Source: Streptomyces fulvoviolaceus (lineage in GTDB: Bacteria > Actinomycetota > Actinomycetes > Streptomycetales > Streptomycetaceae). From it: a stretch of DNA of 64,000 nucleotides. Positions 1 through 7,523 of the stretch are shown here, piece by piece. Each line of letters starts with the position of its first letter. Position 1 is the first letter of the stretch. Location: positions 109,349 to 173,348 of the forward strand of contig NZ_JOEY01000018.1 in NCBI RefSeq assembly GCF_000718165.1, in the 5' to 3' direction. The position numbers and the translations under genes were made by a program. The notes under the pieces were generated by a model. The model did not search any database and was not told where the DNA came from. It saw only the letters and a list, made by a program, of their open reading frames with translations.

Positions 1-1473
1 ACGGTCCCGCTCACGCCGGTGATGCGGTGGCTGCGGGAACGCGGTGGCCCGATCGACCGGCTCAGCCAGTCCGTGCTGCTGACGGTCCCGTCGGACGCCG
101 ACCTGCCCCGTCTCACCGCGGCGTTGCAGGCGCTGATCGACCACCACGACATGCTCAGGTCCCGGCTGACACCCGGAGGGGAACTGGAGGTCGGCCCCGT
201 CGGCAGCATCCGCGCAGGCACGCTGACCGACCACCGCGAGGCACCGGACGACCTGCACGCCGCCGTCGCCGAGGAGTTCGACCGGGTCCTGGGTCTGCTG
301 GACCCGGCAGCCGGGCAGATGGTCCGTGCCGTGTGGTTCGACGCCGGACCCCAGAATTCCGGACCCCAGAATTCCGGACCCCAGAATTCCGGACCCCAGC
401 GCTCCGGCCGGCTGCTGCTCGTCGTCCACCACCTGGCCGTGGACGGAGTGTCCTGGCGCATCCTGGTGCCCGACCTGGAGGCGGCCTGGACGGCGGTCGC
501 CCAGGGCCGCACGCCGAAGCTGCCGCCGGTCGGCACCTCGTTCCGCCGCTGGTCCGCGCTGCTGGGCGAGGAGGCCCGCAAGCCCGCACGGGTGGCGGAG
601 GCCGAGCTGTGGCGCCGTATGGCCGCCGCCCCGCGCACCCCGATGGGCGCCCGCCCGCTCGACCCCGGCCTGGACACCGCGGCCGGCACCCGCTCCCTCC
701 GCCTCACCCTGCCGCCCGAGACGACCGGCCCGCTCCTCACCACCGTCCCGTCCGCCTTCGGCACCGGCACGCAGGACGTCCTGCTCACCGGCCTCGCCCT
801 GGCCGTCGCCGACCGGCAGGGCTCCGCGCACGTCCTCGTCGACGTCGAAGGGCACGGCCGCGAGGAGCTGACACCCGGGCTCGACCTGTCCCGCACCGTC
901 GGCTGGTTCACCTCCCTCTACCCGGTCCACCTCGACCTGGACGGCATCGACGTGCGCGACGCGCTCGCCGCCGGACCTGCCGCCGAGACCGCGGCCCGAC
1001 GGGTGGGCGAGCTGCTCCGCACCCTCCCGGACCACGGCATCGGGCACGGCCTCCTGCGCCACCTCAACCCCGACACCGCACCCGGCCTGGCCGAACCGCC
1101 CGCCCCCGAGCTCGGCTTCAACTACCTGGGCCGGTTCACCGCCCCGGGCAACGGCGGCGCGTGGACCTTCGCCCCCGAGTCGTCGGCGCTCGGCACCGGA
1201 ACCGACCCCGGCCTCGCGGCCGCCCACGCCCTCGACCTCAACGCGGTCGTCCGCGACACCCCCACCGGCCCCGAGCTGGTCGCCGACTGGTCGTGGGCGG
1301 ACGGCGTGCTCACCGAGCCGGAGGTACGCGAGCTGGCGGAGGCGTGGTTCGCCGCCTTGACCGCGCTCGCCTCCCGCGCAGACCACGCTGCGGCCGACGG
1401 GACAGCCGAACTGACGTTGACCGGGCTGTCCCCAGACGAACTCGACGAACTTGCAGAGGGCCTCGACGGCTAA
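1..1473 (+). CDS. Nonribosomal peptide synthetase, 3' end (epimerisation domain), partial
   Basis: The gene is open at the left edge, so only its last 490 codons are visible. The whole visible part is one condensation-superfamily domain. It carries the HHxxxDG motif as HHLAVDGVSWRIL (His143, His144, Asp148, counted from base 1) and the late motif GFNYLGRF, which is typical of epimerisation domains. Such domains convert the peptidyl-carrier-bound L-residue to the D-form. The protein ends about 25 residues after the domain with no thioesterase, so the chain must pass to another protein. The next gene starts with a condensation domain of the type that accepts D-residues, which fits. A 15-bp in-frame tandem repeat (GPQNS units) sits in a loop before the HH motif. 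Upstream adenylation and carrier domains are presumably outside the window. Confidence 0.9.
   Translation, partial: TVPLTPVMRWLRERGGPIDRLSQSVLLTVPSDADLPRLTAALQALIDHHDMLRSRLTPGGELEVGPVGSIRAGTLTDHREAPDDLHAAVAEEFDRVLGLLDPAAGQMVRAVWFDAGPQNSGPQNSGPQNSGPQRSGRLLLVVHHLAVDGVSWRILVPDLEAAWTAVAQGRTPKLPPVGTSFRRWSALLGEEARKPARVAEAELWRRMAAAPRTPMGARPLDPGLDTAAGTRSLRLTLPPETTGPLLTTVPSAFGTGTQDVLLTGLALAVADRQGSAHVLVDVEGHGREELTPGLDLSRTVGWFTSLYPVHLDLDGIDVRDALAAGPAAETAARRVGELLRTLPDHGIGHGLLRHLNPDTAPGLAEPPAPELGFNYLGRFTAPGNGGAWTFAPESSALGTGTDPGLAAAHALDLNAVVRDTPTGPELVADWSWADGVLTEPEVRELAEAWFAALTALASRADHAAADGTAELTLTGLSPDELDELAEGLDG
346..399 (+). repeat. In-frame 15-bp tandem repeat inside the NRPS epimerisation domain
   Basis: The unit GGACCCCAGAATTCC occurs three times perfectly (346-390) followed by nine bases of a fourth copy. 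It encodes Gly-Pro-Gln-Asn-Ser repeats. Because the unit is a multiple of three, copy number can change without breaking the frame. It lies in a surface loop about ten residues before the HH catalytic motif. Confidence 0.95.
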
Positions 1474-1500
1474 GCGGACCGGGTGGAGGCGGCTGCGGAA

Positions 1501-1558
1501 CCGCGCCCCGTAGGGGCGCGGGGAACTGCGCGACCAGCCCCCACCGGCCGGCAGCCAA
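1501..1558 (+). repeat. Streptomycete-type intergenic hairpin repeat
   Basis: The 141-bp gap between the two NRPS genes contains a perfect hairpin: CCGCGCCCC (1501-1509), loop GTA, GGGGCGCGG (1513-1521). It is followed by the tract GGGAACTGCGCGACCAGCC. From memory, this GGGGCGCGGGGAACTGCGCGACcAGCC pattern recurs in many Streptomyces intergenic regions. It could slow or partly terminate transcription between the two synthetase genes; that role is inferred. Confidence 0.7.
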
Positions 1559-1614
1559 CGAACCGCACAACCAGCGGAGCGCCACGCACCCCAGAGAGAC
1601 GGTGAGAACACCCC

Positions 1615-4600
1615 ATGGCACAGCCCGCGCTGGCCGACGTCCTCCCCCTGACCCCACTCCAGGAGGGCCTGCTCTTCCACGCCCTGTACGAACACGAGGA
1701 CGTCTATCTCGTCCAGCTCGTCTTCGAACTCGACGGCACCGTGGACGCCACCCGGCTCCGCGCCGCCGGACAGGCGCTGCTGGACCGGCACCCCAACCTG
1801 CGCGCGGCCTTCCGCCGACGCCGTGGCGGCGCACCGGTGCAGGTCGTCCCGCACCGGGCCACGCTGCCCTGGGCCGAGGCCGAGCTGACCGGGCCGGGCA
1901 TCGACACCGAGGAGGAGTGGGCGCGTCTCCTGGACGAGGACCGGGACCGCGGCTTCGACCCGGCCACCCCACCGCTCATCCGGTTCACCCTGGCCCGCAC
2001 GGGTGAGCGGCGGCACCGGCTGCTCGTCACCCACCATCACATCCTGCTCGACGGCTGGTCGGTCTCCGTCCTCGTGCGAGAACTCCTCGCGCTGTACGCG
2101 ACCGGCGGCGACCCGGCCGCGCTCCCGCCCGCCCCGCCCTACCGTGCCTTCCTGGAGTGGCTGGGCCGACGGGACCGTACCGCCGCCGAAGCCGCCTGGC
2201 GGGACGCGCTGGACGGAGTGACCGAGCCGACCCGGCTGGCCGCCGCAGCCACCGATGACCGGGGTTCCGGCACGCTCGCACAGGCCCGGGCCGAGCTGTC
2301 GGCCGACACCGGTGCGGCCCTCACCGACCTGGCCCGGCGCCTGGGCGTCACGACGAACACCCTCGTCCAGACCGCCTGGGCGATCCTGCTCAGTCGTACG
2401 ACGGGACAGAACGACGTCGTCTTCGGCGCCACCGTCTCCGGCCGGCCCGCCGAACTGCCCGGCGTCGAGTCGATGGTGGGCCTGTTCATCAACACCGTGC
2501 CCACACGCGTCCGGCTGCGCCAGGACGAGTCGCTGGGCGACCTCTTGCGACGGGTCCAGGAGGGGTACGTCACCCTCCTCGACCACCATCACCTCGGCCT
2601 CGCGGACATCCAGCGGGCTGCCTCTGTACCGGAACTCTTCGACACACTCGTCGTCTTCGAGAACTATCCCCTCGACTCGGCGGACTCGGCGAGTTCGGAT
2701 GACGACGGCCTGCGCATCGTCGGGACGAGCGGCCGCGACGCCACCCACTATCCAGTGACACTGGTGGCGTTCCCCGGCCCTCGCCTCCGCTTCCGACTGG
2801 CTCACCGGCCCGACCTCTTCGACGCCGACTGGGCCGACGCCACGCTCGCCCGTCTCGTCAGCATCCTTGCGGACATCGCGGCCGACCCGAGCCAGCCGCT
2901 GGGCCGCCTCGGGCTCCTGGCATCGGCCGCACCCGCCGACGAGCGATGTCCGGCTCCGGCGGCCGGCACCCTCACCGAGCTGTGGGAGGAACAGGTCGCG
3001 GCCACTCCCGACGCCGGTGCCGTACTCGACCACGGCCGTGTCCTGACGTACCGCGAACTGGACGGCCGGGCCGAGCAGTTGGCCCGGCGGCTCACCGCTC
3101 TCGGCGCCGGACCCGAGCGGGTCGTCGGCATCGCGCTACCGCGCACGGCGGACCTGGTCGCCGCCGTCCTCGGCGTGCTGAAGTCCGGCGCCGCCTATCT
3201 GCCCCTCGACCCCGCCTACCCGGCCGACCGCCTCGCGTACATCGTCGACGACGCACGCCCGGTCGTCGTACTCGCCACCAGCGGCACGGCCACGGCGCTG
3301 CCCGCCGGGACACCCTTGATCACGCTCGACGACCTCGACGATGTGACGGCCAGCCAAAGAAAGCTGCACACAGCCGACTTGGACAACCTGGCCTGCGTCA
3401 CCTACACCTCCGGCACCACCGGCCGCCCCAAGGGCGTGACAGCCACCCACCGCAACGCCGTCGAGTTCGTGACGTGGACGCACACCGCGCTCGGGCCCGA
3501 GCGGCTGGCCAAGGTGCTGTTCTCCACCTCGCTCAACTTCGACGTGTCGGTGTTCGAGATCTTCGCGCCGCTGCTGTGCGGGGGCCGGATCGAGATCGTC
3601 GAGAACCTGCTGGCCCTGACCGCCGACGGCCGCGACGACTGGGACGCGACCCTGGTCAGCGGGGTGCCGTCGGTCATGGCCACGGTCCTCGCCGACCGGG
3701 TGAACGTCCCCGCCCGCACCATCGCCCTGGGCGGCGAGCCCATCCCCGAGCAGCTTCTCGCCGACCTCCAGGCCGCCTTTCCGGGCGCGCGGATCGTCAA
3801 CTTCTACGGCCCGACCGAGACGACCGTCTACGCCACCGCCTGGCAGTCCGACGTCGACCCGCACCCGAAGGACGGCCCGCCGCCCCTCGGCCGCACGCTC
3901 GCCCGCAACCGGCTCCACCTCCTCGACCAGGCCCTGCGGTCCGTGCCCGACGGAGTGACGGGCGAGGTGTACCTGGCGGGCGGCGGACCGGCCCGCGGCT
4001 ATCTGGGCCGCCCCGGTCTGACCGGGCAGCGGTTTGTCGCCGACCCGTTCGGCGGGCCGGGGGAGCGGATGTACCGGACGGGCGACCTGGCCGTGCGCGA
4101 CCCCGACGGACAGCTGCGCTTCCTCGGCCGGGTCGACCACCAGGTGAAGGTCCGCGGCTTCCGTATCGAACTCGGCGAGATCGAGGCCGTCCTGATGGAA
4201 CATCAGGACGTCGCCAAGGCGGCCGCCGCCGTACACGGTGAGCAGAAGCTGGTCGCCTACGCGGTACCGGTCGCGGGCCGGACCGTCACGTCCGACGGCC
4301 TCCGCACCCACCTGGCCCGGACCCTGCCCGCCCACATGGTGCCCGCGGCGATCGTCGTCCTGGACGCGCTCCCGCTCACCGCCAGCGGCAAGCTGGACCG
4401 CAAGGCCCTGCCCGCTCCCGGGACACCGGCGCCCACGCGCAGCGCCCCGCGCACGGAGCAGGAGGTGCGGCTGCGCGCGATCGTCGCCGAGGTCCTGGGC
4501 CTCGCCCCGCACCTGGTGGGCGTGCACGACAGCTTCTTCGACCTCGGCGGCCACTCGCTGCTGGTGCCGGTGCTGACGTCCCGGTTCCGGACCGAGTTCG

Positions 4601-5496
4601 GCACCGATATGCCCGTGCGGTCGGTCTTCGCGCAGCCCACCGTGGCCGGGCTGGCCCCACGGGAGTGCGCCACCTCCGACTCCGGTACGGCGGCCCTGGA
4701 CCCGGTGCTCCCGCTGCGCACCCGCGGCGACCGTGAGCCCCTGTTCTGCCTGCCGCCGGCCTCAGGCATGGCCTGGGGCTTCGCCGGACTGACCCGTCAC
4801 CTCGACGCCGAACGGCCGCTGTACGGACTGCAGTCCCGCGGCCTGGTGCCGGGGGAGCGACTGTCGGGCAGTCTCGCGGAGACGGTCGCCGAGCACACGG
4901 CCCGGATCCGCGAGGTCCAGCCGCAGGGGCCGTACCACCTCCTCGGCTACTCCATGGGCGGACTGGTCGCCCACGGCGTCGCCACCACGCTCCAGGCTGC
5001 GGGGGAGGAGGTCGCCCTGCTCGCCGTACTGGACTCCTTCCCCGGCGCGTGGACGAGCCAGGGGCCGAGCCCGACCGACAGAGCGGCCGTGCTGCGCAGT
5101 CTGCTGGCGATCCTCGGACGCCCGGCAACGGAGGGGGAGTTGACCGACGCCCGGTTCACGGAACTGGTGCGCAGCGTGCCCGACCTGCCCGGCAGCCTGG
5201 ACGACGCCGAACTCGCCGCCCTGGTCGAGGTGACGGCCAACAACCGGCGCCTGCTCACGGAGTTCGCCCCCGCGCCGTACCGCGGCGACCTGCTGATCTT
5301 CACCGCCGCCCATGATCCGGACGCGCACCCGGACCGGCACGGCTCCTGGCAGCCGTACGTCACCGGCCGCGTCGACCCCCACGACATCCCCTGCACCCAC
5401 GGGGAGATGACCCGGCCCGGACCGCTGGAGCGGATCGGCCCCGTACTCGACGAACGACTCCGCGCCAACGCATCACACAGGAGGAACCCCGCATGA
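1615..5496 (+). CDS. NRPS termination module, C-A-PCP-TE
   Basis: A 1293-residue single-module synthetase that adds the last residue and releases the peptide. The condensation domain (about 1-430) starts with LPLTPLQEGLLFHALYE and has HHILLDGWS (His141, His142, Asp146), the style of domains that accept a D-configured donor; this fits the epimerisation domain just upstream. The adenylation domain (about 455-900) shows YTSGTTGRPKG (Tyr597), NFYGPTETT, YRTGDL, VKVRGFRIELGEIE and SGKLDRKALP. The carrier protein has LGGHSLL with Ser981 for phosphopantetheine. The C-terminal thioesterase has GYSMGG with Ser1113. The substrate code read by eye against GrsA is D-V-F-S-A-G-F-V-Y-K; I cannot match it to a known amino acid. 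The stop overlaps the start of the MbtH gene by four bases. Confidence 0.95.
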   Translation: MAQPALADVLPLTPLQEGLLFHALYEHEDVYLVQLVFELDGTVDATRLRAAGQALLDRHPNLRAAFRRRRGGAPVQVVPHRATLPWAEAELTGPGIDTEEEWARLLDEDRDRGFDPATPPLIRFTLARTGERRHRLLVTHHHILLDGWSVSVLVRELLALYATGGDPAALPPAPPYRAFLEWLGRRDRTAAEAAWRDALDGVTEPTRLAAAATDDRGSGTLAQARAELSADTGAALTDLARRLGVTTNTLVQTAWAILLSRTTGQNDVVFGATVSGRPAELPGVESMVGLFINTVPTRVRLRQDESLGDLLRRVQEGYVTLLDHHHLGLADIQRAASVPELFDTLVVFENYPLDSADSASSDDDGLRIVGTSGRDATHYPVTLVAFPGPRLRFRLAHRPDLFDADWADATLARLVSILADIAADPSQPLGRLGLLASAAPADERCPAPAAGTLTELWEEQVAATPDAGAVLDHGRVLTYRELDGRAEQLARRLTALGAGPERVVGIALPRTADLVAAVLGVLKSGAAYLPLDPAYPADRLAYIVDDARPVVVLATSGTATALPAGTPLITLDDLDDVTASQRKLHTADLDNLACVTYTSGTTGRPKGVTATHRNAVEFVTWTHTALGPERLAKVLFSTSLNFDVSVFEIFAPLLCGGRIEIVENLLALTADGRDDWDATLVSGVPSVMATVLADRVNVPARTIALGGEPIPEQLLADLQAAFPGARIVNFYGPTETTVYATAWQSDVDPHPKDGPPPLGRTLARNRLHLLDQALRSVPDGVTGEVYLAGGGPARGYLGRPGLTGQRFVADPFGGPGERMYRTGDLAVRDPDGQLRFLGRVDHQVKVRGFRIELGEIEAVLMEHQDVAKAAAAVHGEQKLVAYAVPVAGRTVTSDGLRTHLARTLPAHMVPAAIVVLDALPLTASGKLDRKALPAPGTPAPTRSAPRTEQEVRLRAIVAEVLGLAPHLVGVHDSFFDLGGHSLLVPVLTSRFRTEFGTDMPVRSVFAQPTVAGLAPRECATSDSGTAALDPVLPLRTRGDREPLFCLPPASGMAWGFAGLTRHLDAERPLYGLQSRGLVPGERLSGSLAETVAEHTARIREVQPQGPYHLLGYSMGGLVAHGVATTLQAAGEEVALLAVLDSFPGAWTSQGPSPTDRAAVLRSLLAILGRPATEGELTDARFTELVRSVPDLPGSLDDAELAALVEVTANNRRLLTEFAPAPYRGDLLIFTAAHDPDAHPDRHGSWQPYVTGRVDPHDIPCTHGEMTRPGPLERIGPVLDERLRANASHRRNPA

Positions 5497-5705
5497 CCAC
5501 CAACCCCTTCGACGACGACACCCTCGAGCACTACGTCCTGGCGAACGAGGAAGGCCAGCACTCGCTGTGGCCCGCCTTCGCCGAGGTCCCCGCCGGCTGG
5601 ACGGTCGTCCACGGCCGGGCGAGCCGTCAGTCCTGCGTGGACTACGTCGACGCGCACTGGACCGACATGCGCCCGAAGAGCCTGATCCGGGCCATGGGCG
5701 AGTAG
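5493..5705 (+). CDS. MbtH-like protein, NRPS partner
   Basis: A 70-residue protein of the MbtH family, small chaperone-like partners that bind adenylation domains and support their solubility and activity. Family hallmarks are visible: an N-terminal NPFDDD, then EEGQHSLWPAFAEVPAGW and the C-terminal Trp-Thr-Asp-Met-Arg-Pro-Lys-Ser block. The length is normal. Its ATG overlaps the TGA of the preceding synthetase (ATGA), so the two are translationally coupled, and the adenylation domain at 1615-5496 is its likely partner. The preceding gene ends with an AGGAGG-rich stretch that serves as its ribosome binding site. Confidence 0.95.
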   Translation: MTTNPFDDDTLEHYVLANEEGQHSLWPAFAEVPAGWTVVHGRASRQSCVDYVDAHWTDMRPKSLIRAMGE

Positions 5706-5737
5706 CTGACTCCGAGTTGCCTCTGAAAGGGAACGGA

Positions 5738-6964
5738 ATGACCACGCGGCGGACGATCGCTCCGGAAGAGCTCGACACGTTGAACCTGGCCGACCCGCGC
5801 CTCCACGCGGAGAGCGATCTGTCCGCCGTATGGCGCCACTTGAGGGAGCACGAGCCGGTCCACTGGAACCCGGCCACCGGCACCGCCCCCGGATTCTGGG
5901 TGGTGACCCGGCACGCCGACGTCACCTCCGTGTACCGCGACAACACGGCCTTCACCTCCGAGGGCGGCAACGTCCTGGAGACCCTGCTCGCCGGCGGCGA
6001 CTCCGCGGCCGGCCGCATGCTCGCGATCACCGACGGGGCACGGCACCGGGAACTGCGCCGCATCCTGCTGCACGCGTTCTCGCCGCGCGCCCTGGAGCCG
6101 ATCGTCGAGAGCGTGCGGAACACGGTGACCCGGCTGCTGCGGGACGCGATCGAGAAGGGCAGCTGCGACTTCGCCGCCGACGTGGCCTCGGGCATCCCGC
6201 TCGGTGCCATCTGCGACCTGCTCGGCGTGCCCGACGGCGACCGGGCCCATGTGCTCAGCCTGACCTCGTCGGCGCTGGGTTCGCACGACGCCGACAGTAC
6301 GGCGGCCGACGCGTGGATCGCCAAGAGCGAGATCCTGCTCTACTTCGCGGGGCTCGCCCGTGACCGGCGTGAGGGCGGCCACGCGGATGTCATCGCGCTC
6401 CTGGCGGGCAGCAAGGTGGACGGGCTGCCGCTGGACGACGACGAGATCATGCTCAACTGCTACAGCCTCATCCTCGGCGGCGACGAGACCGCCCGGCTGT
6501 CCATGATCGGCGCCGCCCTCGCCCTCCTGGACCACCCCGAGCAGTGGGAGGCGCTCCGGCGCGGCGACGCCGGGATCGACACGGCGGTCGAGGAGATGCT
6601 CCGCTGGACGACCCCCGCACTGCACTCGGGCCGCACCGCTACCGCCGATACCGAGATCGGCGGTCGGCGGATCCGCGCGGGAGACATCGTCACCATCTGG
6701 AACGCCTCCGCCAACCGCGACGAACGGGTCTTCGACGCCCCGGAGTCGCTGCTTCTGGACCGCGTCCCCAACAAGCACATCACCTTCGCCTACGGCCCGC
6801 ACTTCTGTCTCGGTGCCTACCTGGCCCGGGCGGAGATCGGGGCCGTCCTCGCCGGACTGCGCGACCTGGTCGCGGAGATGGAACAGACGGGCCCGGCGAA
6901 GCCCGTCTACTCCAACTTCCTCAGCGGTCTCAGCTCACTGCCGTTGGCGCTGAAGGGCGCGTGA
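5738..6964 (+). CDS. Cytochrome P450 of the NRPS locus
   Basis: A 408-residue soluble bacterial P450. The haem-binding loop is FAYGPHFCLGAYLAR with Cys357 as thiolate ligand. The I-helix oxygen-activation motif reads LGGDETARLS in place of the usual AGxET. The K-helix ExxR is present as EEMLR. It lies 32 bp after the MbtH gene with a GAAAGGG ribosome binding site before the ATG. It probably hydroxylates or otherwise oxidises an amino acid held on a carrier protein, or the released peptide; the position after NRPS and MbtH genes supports this, but the substrate is unknown. Its 3' end overlaps the convergent cupin gene by 35 bp, so this P450 is the last gene of the locus on this side. Confidence 0.9.
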   Translation: MTTRRTIAPEELDTLNLADPRLHAESDLSAVWRHLREHEPVHWNPATGTAPGFWVVTRHADVTSVYRDNTAFTSEGGNVLETLLAGGDSAAGRMLAITDGARHRELRRILLHAFSPRALEPIVESVRNTVTRLLRDAIEKGSCDFAADVASGIPLGAICDLLGVPDGDRAHVLSLTSSALGSHDADSTAADAWIAKSEILLYFAGLARDRREGGHADVIALLAGSKVDGLPLDDDEIMLNCYSLILGGDETARLSMIGAALALLDHPEQWEALRRGDAGIDTAVEEMLRWTTPALHSGRTATADTEIGGRRIRAGDIVTIWNASANRDERVFDAPESLLLDRVPNKHITFAYGPHFCLGAYLARAEIGAVLAGLRDLVAEMEQTGPAKPVYSNFLSGLSSLPLALKGA

Positions 6965-7490
6965 GCGCGTTGAGGGCGTCCAGCAGATGAGGGCTCGCCG
7001 GTGAGCCCTCGTCGGCCGGGCCAGGGGTGCGGTGGAGCTCGCCGTCGATGATCTCGTAGTGGCCGATGGCCTGCAGGGGCGGCGAGTAGACGTGGATGGT
7101 GACGGCGCCGGCGTCGTGGTCCATGCGGTGGATGCCGGAGCCGGGGAAGGAGAAGGACTCGCCGGGCCCGTACCGGCGGGCGCGGCGCGGGCCGGCCACC
7201 GGCAACCCCTCCTGCCAGGCCGTGCCTTCGATGACGTGGACGCCGACACAGGAACCCTGGTGGTCGTGGTAGCCGGTATCACGGGACTCCCACCAAGTGT
7301 TCAGCCACGCCTCGGAGTTCTCGTTCCGCCAGAGCAGCAGATACGAGCCGGGGCCGGAGCGGTCGAGTGCGGCCGTGTCGACGAAGGCCGCCGCACGGCG
7401 GGCCCGCTCCGCACACTCGACCGGCAGGAACGGGCGGTCGGACACGCCGAGTTCGGCGAGGGCGGTGGCGTTTGTCGGGTTCATGGTCAT
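6930..7490 (-). CDS. Cysteine-dioxygenase-type cupin (thiol dioxygenase)
   Basis: A 186-residue cupin of the cysteine dioxygenase type I family. These mononuclear iron enzymes add O2 to a thiol to give a sulfinate. The metal ligands are visible as YHDHQGS (His75, His77) and GSGIHRMDH (His121). Cys81 lies four residues after His77. It is the last gene of the minus-strand operon headed by the GntR gene, 33 bp after the HAL-like lyase; that gap contains repeated GATCCGCT/GATCCACT units. Two start codons are possible (7490 and 7484); the second has better spacing from the AGAAAG ribosome binding site. Its neighbours are imidazole-ring enzymes rather than cysteine metabolism genes, so the substrate may be a thio-imidazole such as ergothioneine. 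This is inference; cysteine or 3-mercaptopropionate remain possible. Confidence 0.85.
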   Translation of the reverse strand: MTMNPTNATALAELGVSDRPFLPVECAERARRAAAFVDTAALDRSGPGSYLLLWRNENSEAWLNTWWESRDTGYHDHQGSCVGVHVIEGTAWQEGLPVAGPRRARRYGPGESFSFPGSGIHRMDHDAGAVTIHVYSPPLQAIGHYEIIDGELHRTPGPADEGSPASPHLLDALNALTRPSAPTAVS

Positions 7491-7523
7491 CTTTCTCGTC
7501 CGATCCGCTGATCCACTGATCCG

